DNA of 64,000 bases from Verrucolacustris sp044348085 (GTDB taxonomy: Bacteria > Verrucomicrobiota > Verrucomicrobiia > Methylacidiphilales > Verrucolacustridaceae). The stretch spans positions 6,569-70,568 of the forward strand of contig JBIKTM010000010.1 of assembly GCA_044348085.1 (NCBI GenBank). The letters run 5' to 3'. Under the pieces are notes generated by a model. That model was given only the letters and a program-made list of their open reading frames with translations, had not been told where the DNA came from and did not search any database. The position numbers and the translations under genes were made by a program. This document shows positions 1 to 8,222 of this stretch, piece after piece; positions within the stretch are counted from its first letter, which is position 1; every line of letters begins with the position of its first letter.

Positions 1-372
1 CCACTGGGGTTGACTCTCCTTTCCCCCCTCTGGCTTCACCGCATCTGCACCCGCCTCCAAAAGGATTTTCGAATTCTTCACGCAATCCTCCGCTGTATTG
101 TAAGTTCCAATCGGTAAGTCGGCTGAAATCATCGCCCTCGTCCTACCCCGCGCAACCGCCTGAGTTGCTCGAACCATATCTGCCATCGTCACCCCCGTCG
201 TATCCGCCATTCCCAACACCACCATCCCCAAGCTGTCGCCTACGTGAATCAGATCCACCCCTGCCTCGTCTAAAATCCGTGCCAATGGATAATCGTACGC
301 CGTAAGCGCCAAAAGCGAATGCCCCTTCGGCCAACTCCGCAACTGTTCTGGCGTCACCCGACTCGTCGGCAT
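1..372 (-). CDS. panB: 3-methyl-2-oxobutanoate hydroxymethyltransferase (partial, N-terminal 124 residues)
   Basis: First step of pantothenate synthesis: transfers a hydroxymethyl group from methylene-THF to 2-oxoisovalerate in the cytoplasm. The frame opens with ATG at 372-370 and stays open to the window edge. It reads LTAYDYPLARILDEAG, then the metal/substrate motif VGDSLGMV, then ADLPIGTY and AVKPEGG, which match the PanB TIM-barrel order. The start lies 19 bases inside the folK 3' end and has a strong G-rich Shine-Dalgarno (GGGGGAGG) just upstream. folK next to panB is a familiar bacterial pairing. The C-terminal half lies outside the window, so completeness cannot be judged. Confidence 0.93.
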   Translation of the reverse strand, partial: MPTSRVTPEQLRSWPKGHSLLALTAYDYPLARILDEAGVDLIHVGDSLGMVVLGMADTTGVTMADMVRATQAVARGRTRAMISADLPIGTYNTAEDCVKNSKILLEAGADAVKPEGGKESQPQW

Positions 373-842
373 AACACCTCCCCCTGCTTGCGTAGCCAGC
401 AAGCCGTCTCCCAAACCGTTCCGGGCAGACCCGCGATTCTCCGTCCCGGGCACAATTCCGCCAGAGGCTCCATCACAAAACGTCGCGCCCCCATTCGAGG
501 ATGAGGAATCTCCAATCTTGGATTCTGAATCCAATTCCGCCCTGCATAAAGCAGATCCAAATCCAAAACCCGGGGCTCATTCTTTCCCCGAACAGTTTTT
601 CGCCCACAAGACCTCTCATAATCCTGCATCCACTGTAAAAGAGTTTCCAAACTTCCCGACCAGTTGATCTCTCCAACCTGATTCCAAAACGGAGGCGTTC
701 CTGGAGCGCAATCCACAGGAGACGTTTCATATTCCGATGAGAACCGTGCCCCAACATCCAAACCACGCAACCAACGCCGAGCCAGAGCCAACTGCTTTGC
801 TCGATCCCCAACATTCGAACCCAGCCCTATCCCGATCCGCAT
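354..842 (-). CDS. folK: 2-amino-4-hydroxy-6-hydroxymethyldihydropteridine pyrophosphokinase
   Basis: HPPK transfers pyrophosphate from ATP to 6-hydroxymethyl-7,8-dihydropterin in folate synthesis. I place the start at ATG 842-840 (MRIGIGLGSNVGD), because family members begin just before the GLGSNxGD motif; an upstream in-frame ATG at 902 would add 20 unlikely residues inside dapB. The product is 162 residues, the usual length. Further motifs are RVLDLDLLYAG (the two catalytic-metal Asp residues) and IPHPRMGARRFVMEPLAEL. The start shares one base with the dapB stop (TGATG), so it is probably translationally coupled to dapB, and its 3' end overlaps panB. Confidence 0.95.
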   Translation of the reverse strand: MRIGIGLGSNVGDRAKQLALARRWLRGLDVGARFSSEYETSPVDCAPGTPPFWNQVGEINWSGSLETLLQWMQDYERSCGRKTVRGKNEPRVLDLDLLYAGRNWIQNPRLEIPHPRMGARRFVMEPLAELCPGRRIAGLPGTVWETACWLRKQGEVLCRRVG

Positions 843-1579
843 CAGCTCAACCCAAGCACATCCACCATTTGATAAGCACGAGCCGGCTTTCCCACCAACC
901 ACTTCGCCGCCCGCAATGCACCCTGGGCAAACACGTCCCGCGAGCTCGCCCGATGCACCAGTTCAATTCTCTCACCCTCTCCTGCCAACAAAACGGTATG
1001 ATCCCCCACCACATCACCACCACGTACCGCATGTACCCCGATCTCACTGCCCGTGCGCTCTCCTGGCTCACCCGAACGTCCATGCTTCGTAACCTGATCC
1101 ACCTTGGCTCCCCGTGCTTGAGCGACAATTTCCAAGAGACGCTTGGCCGTTCCACTCGGGGCGTCCTTCTTAAGGCGATGATGAATCTCAATCACCTCAG
1201 GATCGTACCCCTCAGGTAAAGCTTTGGCCGCCTGCTCGGTCAGATAAAAAAGCAGGTTCACCCCAACAGAAAAGTTTGGCGAGTGAATCAAGGGCACCTT
1301 TTTTGAAGCAGCCTGAATTAACTTCAGATCCGTATCAGTCAGACCCGTGGTTCCACATACATAAGCTACCTTTGCGCCACACACCTTCTCAAGAATACCT
1401 TCCGTCGCCGATCGATGACTGAAATCCACCACCACATCCGCCTTTTCAACTAATCCACTCAAATCATCTCCCTTGTCCACCTCTCCCACGATTTGAAAAC
1501 CCTTGTCCCTCCGAGCTAAGGCCAAAATGGCCTGCCCCATCCTGCCCTTCGCTCCTACCATGAGTAACTGGGTCGCCAT
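842..1579 (-). CDS. dapB: 4-hydroxy-tetrahydrodipicolinate reductase
   Basis: Reduces hydroxy-tetrahydrodipicolinate with NAD(P)H in the DAP/lysine pathway. The 245-residue protein starts with the Rossmann motif VGAKGRMG, followed by VVDFSH, CGTTGLT, PNFSVGVN, the active-site stretch EIHHRLKKDAPSGTA (catalytic His pair and Lys) and RGGDVVGDHTV. All family blocks are present in order and the length is normal. A GGAG Shine-Dalgarno precedes the ATG. It sits 12 bases after dapA in the lysA-dapF-dapA-dapB-folK-panB run and its stop codon overlaps the folK start. Confidence 0.97.
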   Translation of the reverse strand: MATQLLMVGAKGRMGQAILALARRDKGFQIVGEVDKGDDLSGLVEKADVVVDFSHRSATEGILEKVCGAKVAYVCGTTGLTDTDLKLIQAASKKVPLIHSPNFSVGVNLLFYLTEQAAKALPEGYDPEVIEIHHRLKKDAPSGTAKRLLEIVAQARGAKVDQVTKHGRSGEPGERTGSEIGVHAVRGGDVVGDHTVLLAGEGERIELVHRASSRDVFAQGALRAAKWLVGKPARAYQMVDVLGLS

Positions 1580-1591
1580 AACTACTCCACC

Positions 1592-2467
1592 CTACGACAA
1601 TCCTGCCTCTTTTAAAGTAGCGAAAAGCTTCCGCCGACTCCCCTCAGTGATCGGCACCAAAGGCAATCGTAACTCCTCTGCAAGCCAACCCCTGGCTGCC
1701 ATCGCCGCCTTCACTGGGGCTGGATTACTTTCAATAAATAGATCCCGAAATATTCCCGAATATTTTTGATGTAGCTCCTCCGCCTTCTTCCAGTCCTTAC
1801 TCTGCGCCGCATTTACCAAAGCTCTAACCTCCGCAGGAATTAGATTCGAGGCGACACTCACTACGCCCACGGCTCCTCGCTTCATGAACTCAACCGTCAT
1901 GCTGTCATCCCCGCTGCTAATTTCAAAACTCGATGGCACCACTTTCCGGATTTCGTCCACCCGCTCAGGCTTCCCTCCCGACTCCTTGATCGAAACAATC
2001 GTCGGACAAGCCTCCGCCAATCTCCCAATCGTCTCCACGGTAATCTCAACTGCACAACGACCAGGGACGCTGTACAACATGATCGGCAGATCCACCTCCT
2101 TTGCAATTGCACGAAAGTGCTGAAACATTCCCTCAGGACTCGGCTTGTTGTAGTAAGGCGCAACAAGAAGAAGAGCATCCGCCCGAGCTCTTTGGGCTAC
2201 CGTGGAAAGTTCAATCGCCTCCGCGGTGCTGTTCGATCCCGTACCCGCCACCACCTTCATCCGCTTTTTCGCGAACTGCACGGCCAACTCAATGACCCGA
2301 ACATGCTCCTGCATGTTTAAAGTGGGAGATTCGCCCGTCGTTCCGACAGGAATAATTCCCTCAATCCCAGCCGCGGCCTGCCGATCAATCAGAGCCTCAA
2401 ATGCTTTCACATCTACCTGCCCGTTGCAAAACGGGGTCACCAGCGCGGTATAAGTTCCATTAAACAT
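1592..2467 (-). CDS. dapA: 4-hydroxy-tetrahydrodipicolinate synthase
   Basis: Condenses pyruvate with aspartate semialdehyde, the committed step to DAP and lysine. The start is ATG 2467-2465 (MFNGTYTALVTPF), which gives 291 residues, the normal length; a longer reading from 2524 would lie inside dapF. PVGTTGES carries the Thr pair near residues 43-44, LYSVPGR holds Tyr132, and SIKESGG holds the Schiff-base Lys161. These positions match the E. coli enzyme almost exactly. The gene overlaps the dapF 3' end by 8 bases, so translation is probably coupled. Confidence 0.97.
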   Translation of the reverse strand: MFNGTYTALVTPFCNGQVDVKAFEALIDRQAAAGIEGIIPVGTTGESPTLNMQEHVRVIELAVQFAKKRMKVVAGTGSNSTAEAIELSTVAQRARADALLLVAPYYNKPSPEGMFQHFRAIAKEVDLPIMLYSVPGRCAVEITVETIGRLAEACPTIVSIKESGGKPERVDEIRKVVPSSFEISSGDDSMTVEFMKRGAVGVVSVASNLIPAEVRALVNAAQSKDWKKAEELHQKYSGIFRDLFIESNPAPVKAAMAARGWLAEELRLPLVPITEGSRRKLFATLKEAGLS

Positions 2468-3278
2468 ACAGCATTCCCGTATACACGATTCGGGCGGGTC
2501 CTTGCAGAGTAACTTTTTTGGCACGCCCCGCCTCTAACTTGAAATTCACAGTTAAAAGATCCCCTCCTCGGGTCCTCACCCGAATCGGAGGACGGATTCC
2601 ACGGCGCAGACTCGAAAGAATCGACGAAGCGACAACTCCTGTCCCACAAGCCAATGTCTCCCCCTCCACCCCTCTCTCATACGTCCTTACCTCGATCCGC
2701 CCACCTTTTCCAATTTGTACAAAATTCACATTCGTTCCCGATGGGGCAAAAGCCGAGTGAGTGCGAATCGCACGGCCACTCCTTACTACATCTACCGACG
2801 CCAACGACCGCACAAACTCCACCGCATGGGGGACCCCTGTGTTGATACTGTCCAACATCACCTTTCGACCCGCCGCAACAATCTTTCTCCCCAATCTCGG
2901 CAAGCCAGGCTCTGTCATCGAGACACGCACATCTTTTCCACAAATCTCGAGCACGACCAAACCAGCACGTGTCTCCACACGCAGACTCTTTCCTGTGCGG
3001 GCCGTAACCGCACGCGCCAACAATGCAAAGCAACGTGCTCCATTTCCACACATCTCAGCCTCACCCCCGTCTGAATTGTAGTAACGCATCCGAAAATCAG
3101 CCTTTGGACTCATCGGTTTTTCCACAACCAGAACTCCATCTGCCCCTACCCCACGTCGGCGATCACAGAAGCGCGCAATCCCAGCACGAGAAAGTCGAAA
3201 CCCTCTCGATCTCCCATCGAACCCTAGAAAATCATTACCCGCTCCCTCTAACTTCAAGAAACGAACGGCACGGCTCAC
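2460..3278 (-). CDS. dapF: diaminopimelate epimerase
   Basis: Converts LL-DAP to meso-DAP for peptidoglycan and lysine. I choose the GTG at 3278-3276: it shares GTGA with the lysA stop, follows a purine-rich GGGGAGAGGAAG ribosome site, and gives 272 residues with the typical start just before FLKLEGAGNDF. An upstream in-frame ATG at 3476 would add 66 residues inside lysA and is unlikely. The two catalytic cysteines are visible in MCGNGARC (Cys77) and TLACGTG (Cys211). Four-base overlap with lysA and 8-base overlap with dapA indicate a coupled operon. Confidence 0.96.
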   Translation of the reverse strand: MSRAVRFLKLEGAGNDFLGFDGRSRGFRLSRAGIARFCDRRRGVGADGVLVVEKPMSPKADFRMRYYNSDGGEAEMCGNGARCFALLARAVTARTGKSLRVETRAGLVVLEICGKDVRVSMTEPGLPRLGRKIVAAGRKVMLDSINTGVPHAVEFVRSLASVDVVRSGRAIRTHSAFAPSGTNVNFVQIGKGGRIEVRTYERGVEGETLACGTGVVASSILSSLRRGIRPPIRVRTRGGDLLTVNFKLEAGRAKKVTLQGPARIVYTGMLYV

Positions 3279-4564
3279 GACTTCCTCTCCCCTTGCCACA
3301 AGCCAGCCACGCGCTCCCGCGCCCTCACAACTCTTGCCCGTGAGCCAGTGACCAGAACTTCGGCTGGGCGAGGTCGGGTGTTGTAGTTCGAACTCATCGA
3401 AAACCCATAGGCCCCCGCACTCAGAATGGCCACACGATCTCCCCTCTCCAAAGGCGGCAATGATCGGTCGTGACAAAACACATCACCCGACTCACATACA
3501 GGTCCCACCACATCGGTCGGAATCGCACCGGGTCGTGGTTTTCCGACAGGTTCAATCTGATGATACGCCTCGTACAGAGCAGGCCGAACAAGATCATTCA
3601 TTCCAGCATCTACAATCGTGAAGTACTTCTGTCCTGTCGACTTCCGGTAGAGAACTTCGGAAACCAGAACTCCCGCATTTCCAACAAGAAAACGTCCGGG
3701 CTCCAAAAGAATATCCATCTTGAGATCTCTCAACATCGGCACAAGAGAGGTAGCATACTCATTCAGGGTCATCGCCTTTTCAGAACGCAAAGTCTTCCAC
3801 CAACCATTCCGCCCACTGGCCAACGCGTCTTCATATACAATTCCCACTCCACCCCCGACATCGAAGTATTCCAACCCGTGCCGATCCCTCAAACGCTCTA
3901 CCAAGGGGATCATCTTGCGAACGGCCGCACGAAACGGCTCCACTCGCGTGATCTGCGACCCTATGTGCATCTGAATTCCACGTAGATGAAGACGCGGATC
4001 CGCCCCAGCCCTCCGATAAGCCGCGGCCACCAGCTCGTAGGGAATGCCGAACTTATTTGCGTACGTTCCTGTTGTGATCTTGGCATGACCACCCGCCTCA
4101 ACATCAGGATTCACCCGTAAGGCGATCGGAGCACGACGCCCCTTTTTACGTCCCGCTACTGCCGCGATCTGCTCCATCTCCTCCTCACTCTCCACATGGA
4201 AAGCCTTCACTCCAAAACGGAGCCCTAGCTCAATCTCCTCCTGCGTCTTTCCCACACCAGCAAAGACGCATCGCTCCATCTTGCCCCCGACCTTGCGCAC
4301 TCGCTCCAACTCGCCACCACTCACCACATCAAAACCACTACCCAAACGGGACAGAATCGACAAAATAGCCAAATTGCTATTCGCCTTAACCGAGTAACAG
4401 ATCAAGGGATTCACGGCACGCAGCACCCCTCGCAACCTGCGATAGTGATCCACGATCGTGCCTGCAGAGTACACATACAAAGGGGTGCCATACCGATCGG
4501 CCAACCCATCGAGGCTGACTCCCTCGGCAAAAAGCTTTCCTCCTTTTCTCTGGAAACCGTGCAT
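3275..4564 (-). CDS. lysA: diaminopimelate decarboxylase
   Basis: PLP enzyme that decarboxylates meso-DAP to lysine. It has 429 residues. The PLP lysine is Lys60 in CYSVKANSN; GSGFDVVSGGEL, MHIGSQ, EPGRFLVG, GPVCESGDVF (active-site Cys) and GAYGFSMSSNYN follow in family order. It is the promoter-proximal gene of the operon leading to dapF, dapA, dapB, folK and panB. No clear Shine-Dalgarno precedes the ATG. No dapD, dapE, dapC or dapL lies in the window, so the middle of the pathway (succinylase or LL-DAP aminotransferase route) cannot be told from here. Confidence 0.97.
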   Translation of the reverse strand: MHGFQRKGGKLFAEGVSLDGLADRYGTPLYVYSAGTIVDHYRRLRGVLRAVNPLICYSVKANSNLAILSILSRLGSGFDVVSGGELERVRKVGGKMERCVFAGVGKTQEEIELGLRFGVKAFHVESEEEMEQIAAVAGRKKGRRAPIALRVNPDVEAGGHAKITTGTYANKFGIPYELVAAAYRRAGADPRLHLRGIQMHIGSQITRVEPFRAAVRKMIPLVERLRDRHGLEYFDVGGGVGIVYEDALASGRNGWWKTLRSEKAMTLNEYATSLVPMLRDLKMDILLEPGRFLVGNAGVLVSEVLYRKSTGQKYFTIVDAGMNDLVRPALYEAYHQIEPVGKPRPGAIPTDVVGPVCESGDVFCHDRSLPPLERGDRVAILSAGAYGFSMSSNYNTRPRPAEVLVTGSRARVVRARERVAGLWQGERKS

Positions 4565-4710
4565 CGTTATAGCGTATCAAATACCGCAAAAAGGGGGAGT
4601 CTGAAAGAGACCGCCGATAGCAGGCCTTACCCCAAACTATGAATCCCCAAAAATCTAAACCTCAACTTAATCTTCAACTTTTCTCTAATCTGCACTAAAA
4701 ATACTCCCGC

Positions 4711-5118
4711 ATGAACCACTGGCTGGTCAAACAGGAGCCCTCCAAATATCCCTTCTCCCTCTTTTTAAAGGAGAAGAAGACGATCTGGGACGGAGTTAGA
4801 AACTATCAAGCCCGCAATTTCCTTCGCGCCATGCAAGTAGGAGATCAAGTGCTCTACTACCACAGCGTGGATGAAAAGGCCGTCGTCGGAATTGCCCAAG
4901 TTCTTAAAACCTCCTTCCCTGACCCAACCTCACCCAAAGGAGAGGAGTGGAGCTCCGTGCTTCTGGGGGCGACACGAGCCCTGCCAAAACCTGTGTCCCT
5001 CGATCAACTCAAAGCAGATAAAAGATTTTCTGAACTGCTACTTCTTCGCCAATCCCGACTCTCTGTCATGCCCATCCCACCTAACCTTTTTTCTGCCATC
5101 GTTAAATTAGGGAACTAA
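4711..5118 (+). CDS. EVE domain protein
   Basis: A 135-residue EVE (DUF55, PUA-like fold) protein. Recognisable blocks are WLVKQEPSKYPF at the start, IWDGVRNYQARNFLRAM and GDQVLYYHS. EVE domains are thought to bind modified bases in RNA or DNA; the human relative is THYN1. The specific ligand here cannot be told. It is divergent from lysA across a 146-base gap and converges on thiC. No Shine-Dalgarno is visible before the ATG; the leader is pyrimidine-rich. Confidence 0.88.
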   Translation: MNHWLVKQEPSKYPFSLFLKEKKTIWDGVRNYQARNFLRAMQVGDQVLYYHSVDEKAVVGIAQVLKTSFPDPTSPKGEEWSSVLLGATRALPKPVSLDQLKADKRFSELLLLRQSRLSVMPIPPNLFSAIVKLGN

Positions 5119-5150
5119 TGACAAGAGAACCCGACCTATCACGCAAACCT

Positions 5151-7037
5151 TTACCCGTAAACCTCAGCCCCCTTTTCCGCAAACTCCTTTGACTTCTCCC
5201 TCATTCCCTTCTCCAACGCCTCCTCCTGCTTCAAACCCTGCTGCGCAGCATACTTTCGCACATCCTCCGTAATCTTCATCGAGCAGAACTGAGGTCCACA
5301 CATTGAACAGAAGTGCGCACTCTTCGCCCCCTCCGCAGGTAAAGTCTCATCGTGATACTCCCGAGCTGTCACAGGATCCAATCCCAAGTTGAACTGATCT
5401 CGCCAACGAAACTCAAATCGCGCCTTCGATAACGCATTATCCCGATACTGCGCTCCGGGATGGCCCTTGGCTAAATCCGCTGCATGAGCGGCAATTTTGT
5501 AAGCAATCACACCCGCCTTCACATCGTCCCGATTCGGCAAACCCAAATGCTCTTTGGGCGTCACATAACAAAGCATCGCACACCCATACCAACCAATCAT
5601 CGCAGCTCCGATCGCGGAGGTAATATGGTCGTACCCAGGTGCAATATCGGTCGTCAACGGTCCTAGCGTGTAAAAGGGCGCCTCATGACACCACTCCAAC
5701 TGCTTTTCCATATTTTCCTGAATAAGATTCATCGGTACATGACCTGGCCCCTCATTCATTACCTGCACCCCGCGTTCCCACGCCCGCTTGGTTAAATCCC
5801 CCTGAGCCTTCAGCTCCCCAAACTGCGCCTCATCATTGGCATCCGCCAACGATCCGGGCCTTAAACCATCCCCGATCGAAAAACTAATATCATACGCTGC
5901 CATGATGTCACAGATATCATCCCAGTGAGTCCACAGAAAGTTCTCCTTGTGATGCGATAGACACCACTTCGCCATAATAGAACCCCCTCGACTCACAATT
6001 CCCGTCATCCGCTTCGCAGTCATCGGAATGAACCTCAACAGAACTCCCGCATGGATGGTGAAATAATCCACCCCCTGCTCCGCCTGCTCCAACAAGGTGT
6101 CGCGGAAAAGTTCCCACGTCAGATCCTCCGCCTTGCCCCCCACCTTCTCCAACGCTTGATAAATCGGAACTGTTCCGATCGGCACAGGCGAATTGCGCAA
6201 GATCCACTCCCGCGTCTGATGAATATTCTTTCCCGTGGAAAGATCCATCACAGTGTCCGCCCCCCAACGAATCGACCATCGCAACTTCTCCACCTCCTCC
6301 TCGATCGACGACGCCACTGCGCTGTTTCCAATGTTCGCATTGATCTTCACCAGAAAATTCCGCCCAATGATCATCGGCTCTAACTCCGGATGGTTGATGT
6401 TGGCAGGAATAATCGCCCGCCCGCGCGCCACCTCACTTCGCACAAACTCCGGCGTGATATCTTTAGGAATCGCTGCACCCCATGAATGGCCTGGATGTTG
6501 GAACCGCAAATCATCCCGTGGTGCCTGGACTGACATCTCCACCGCCTCCTTCGCCGCCTGCAATTTCATATTCTCCCGAATCGCGATAAATTCCATTTCC
6601 GGGGTAATCACCCCTTTACGCGCATAGTTCAACTGCGAGACGGAACCCGCTTTTGCTCGTCTAGGCTTTCTCGAAACACCAGGAAACTGCTCCAGAACTA
6701 ATCCATTCGTACCCGAATGACCATTGTCCTCAGGACGCACAGAACGACCCACATAAGTCTCCGTATCGCCCCTTTCTTGAATCCACGCATCCCTCAGCGC
6801 AGGTAACCCTCGCCTTACATCTCCATGAAAATCCAAATCTCCCCAAGGCCCACTCGTGTCATACACCCGCACCGGTTCATTCGCCTGGAGTTTCCCATCG
6901 GGTTGGCGCGTGGGTTGCAACTCAATCTCACGAAATGGAACTTTTAAATCAGGTCGGGAACCCTTCACATACACCCGCTTCATCCCCTCCAAATCCTCTA
7001 ACTCCTCAATCTTCAGCGTCTTTACATTCTTACTCAT
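5151..7037 (-). CDS. thiC: phosphomethylpyrimidine synthase
   Basis: Radical-SAM enzyme that rearranges aminoimidazole ribotide into the HMP pyrimidine of thiamine. It has 628 residues, the usual size including the N-terminal extension. Diagnostic stretches include NANIGNSAVASSIEEEVEKL, NEGPGHVPMNLIQENMEKQ and CYVTPKEHLGLPNRDD. The C-terminal cluster motif CSMCGPQFCSM is the CxxCx4C ThiC iron-sulfur site. The ATG at 7037 is preceded by AAAGGA. A TPP riboswitch lies directly upstream, so expression is expected to fall when thiamine pyrophosphate is high. No other thiamine gene is nearby. Confidence 0.98.
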   Translation of the reverse strand: MSKNVKTLKIEELEDLEGMKRVYVKGSRPDLKVPFREIELQPTRQPDGKLQANEPVRVYDTSGPWGDLDFHGDVRRGLPALRDAWIQERGDTETYVGRSVRPEDNGHSGTNGLVLEQFPGVSRKPRRAKAGSVSQLNYARKGVITPEMEFIAIRENMKLQAAKEAVEMSVQAPRDDLRFQHPGHSWGAAIPKDITPEFVRSEVARGRAIIPANINHPELEPMIIGRNFLVKINANIGNSAVASSIEEEVEKLRWSIRWGADTVMDLSTGKNIHQTREWILRNSPVPIGTVPIYQALEKVGGKAEDLTWELFRDTLLEQAEQGVDYFTIHAGVLLRFIPMTAKRMTGIVSRGGSIMAKWCLSHHKENFLWTHWDDICDIMAAYDISFSIGDGLRPGSLADANDEAQFGELKAQGDLTKRAWERGVQVMNEGPGHVPMNLIQENMEKQLEWCHEAPFYTLGPLTTDIAPGYDHITSAIGAAMIGWYGCAMLCYVTPKEHLGLPNRDDVKAGVIAYKIAAHAADLAKGHPGAQYRDNALSKARFEFRWRDQFNLGLDPVTAREYHDETLPAEGAKSAHFCSMCGPQFCSMKITEDVRKYAAQQGLKQEEALEKGMREKSKEFAEKGAEVYG

Positions 7038-7045
7038 CTTGAATC

Positions 7046-7074
7046 CTTTCCCCAGTGCGCGCTGCCGTGGAAAG
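7046..7074 (-). promoter_or_regulatory. possible Shine-Dalgarno-sequestering helix (riboswitch expression platform)
   Basis: In the thiC mRNA, CTTTCC (7074-7069) can pair with GGAAAG (7051-7046), and the second arm covers most of the AAAGGA ribosome-binding site that ends nine bases before the ATG. This would let the TPP aptamer control translation. No U-tract terminator is seen between the aptamer and thiC, which also favours translational control. The helix is inferred from six contiguous pairs only. Confidence 0.4.
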
Positions 7075-7082
7075 AGGGTTGT

Positions 7083-7176
7083 CCCTGTTCCCTACGGCGG
7101 CATGACCCGCATCAGGTTTTAAGGGTCTCGGGACCACGGTTCCCGACTCTCAGCCCAGCCGTCTGGACTCCCCACG
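7083..7176 (-). promoter_or_regulatory. TPP riboswitch (THI element) upstream of thiC
   Basis: Reading the minus strand from 7176, the leader contains GTGGGGAGTCC, then the conserved GGCTGAGAGTCGGG, then CCCGAGACCC, AACCTGATGCGGGTCATGCC and GCCGTAGGGAACAGGG. These are the THI-box core sequences in the right order: CTGAGA in the pyrimidine-sensor arm, ACCTGAT..GGGT.ATGCC in the pyrophosphate-sensor arm, and CGTAGGGA closing P1. It ends about 45 bases before the thiC start codon. Confidence 0.95.
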
Positions 7177-7223
7177 AAACAAACATAAACCTCCACTGCC
7201 CCAACGCGAATTATTTTTCCAAT

Positions 7224-7490
7224 TTACTGGTCTTCTAAAACTGCCGTCGGAACGTATCCCCGCCGATGATCCATCGTTTCCACCTCAGCATAATCACCAA
7301 TTACTCTCCTCACACTCACACGATCACCCCTCCGTAGGGTCGATGTCGCAGGCGTCACCTGGTTCGGCCCTGCTTCCTTGAACGGGACGTCAGATAAAAT
7401 CATTGCCATCCCCGCATCCCGACTCCCTGAACTTGCACAACCCGCCAGAAACAGAAGAGCCACACCACCCATCGCCAGAATAATTTTCAT
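7224..7490 (-). CDS. small lipoprotein with an SH3-like domain
   Basis: An 88-residue protein whose N-terminus (MKIILAMGGVALLFLAGC) is a lipoprotein signal with lipobox LAGC and the lipidated Cys at residue 18. After a linker, RRGDRVSVRRVIGDYAEVETMDHRRGYVPTAV reads like a short bacterial SH3 domain (beta-strand rich, ending in GYVP). Function is unknown; an envelope location is expected. It lies upstream of the thiC riboswitch on the same strand, but the riboswitch probably has its own promoter. Confidence 0.8.
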   Translation of the reverse strand: MKIILAMGGVALLFLAGCASSGSRDAGMAMILSDVPFKEAGPNQVTPATSTLRRGDRVSVRRVIGDYAEVETMDHRRGYVPTAVLEDQ

Positions 7491-7561
7491 CCCCTTTCCC
7501 TAGCAAACCCCAAGACGCTGGCAACTCTTGCCCGCCCCTCTTCTTCTCACCATCGTACCCT

Positions 7562-8221
7562 ATGCCCTTTCGCCTACTCCTTCACCCCGCCGCGTCCCCC
7601 GCTCGCAATATGGCCATCGATGAATCCCTCCTGCGCCACGTCCAATCCCCCGTTCTTCGCATCTACTCCTGGGATCAACCCTGCGTCTCAATCGGATACT
7701 TTCAAAAAGCTCAGCTCGCCCCCACGGACCGTCCTATGGTTCGCCGCTTTACGGGAGGAGGCCTCGTCGAACACGGAAAAGATCTCACCTACACTCTCGT
7801 CCTTCCCCCCACTCACCCTCTCACCACCTCAGGCACTCTCTCCTCTTACCAAAAAATCCACTCTGCAATCGCTCACGCCCTCCAGAAAAGCGGCGTCCCT
7901 TGCCAGCTCGCCACAGCTCAACCCAAACAGGATGACCCCGCTTGTTTCCTTAAACCTGTTCCAGCCGATATCCTCAATCCCCAAGGCCACAAACTTGCAG
8001 GAGCCGCCCAACGCCGCACCAAACAAGGTTGCCTCCACCAAGGGAGTATTCTTCTACCCCAAGCCATCCCTCCAATCCTTCTCGACCTCCTGCCCACATC
8101 CCTCGCCGATTGCCTGGGTGATAATGCCACACACTCCTCGCTCACCTCAGCCGAGCTCCAACTCTCCAACTCTCTAGAAAAAGAGCGCTACGCCACACAC
8201 GACTGGAACTTCTCCCGCTAA
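7562..8221 (+). CDS. lipoate-protein ligase A / octanoyltransferase family protein
   Basis: A 219-residue member of the BPL/LplA/LipB cofactor-transferase family. Visible motifs are NMAIDESLL, RRFTGGGLVEHGKDLTYTL (family RR-TGGG-V-H--D-TY) and KLAGAAQRRTKQGCLHQGS, with the central Lys that contacts the acyl-adenylate. It lacks the C-terminal accessory domain of E. coli LplA, so it is more like LipM/LipL-type amidotransferases. With lipA at 39072 it could complete de novo lipoylation; octanoyltransfer rather than lipoate scavenging is my inference. The sequence is extremely C-rich and G-poor on this strand. Its stop is one base from the convergent DedA stop. Confidence 0.85.
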   Translation: MPFRLLLHPAASPARNMAIDESLLRHVQSPVLRIYSWDQPCVSIGYFQKAQLAPTDRPMVRRFTGGGLVEHGKDLTYTLVLPPTHPLTTSGTLSSYQKIHSAIAHALQKSGVPCQLATAQPKQDDPACFLKPVPADILNPQGHKLAGAAQRRTKQGCLHQGSILLPQAIPPILLDLLPTSLADCLGDNATHSSLTSAELQLSNSLEKERYATHDWNFSR

Positions 8222-8222
8222 C

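Noticed and set aside
4565..4710. Possible lysine riboswitch or T-box upstream of lysA
   Set aside because: The 146-base divergent gap is too short for a lysine aptamer plus leader, and no conserved core elements were seen; I see nothing defined in it.
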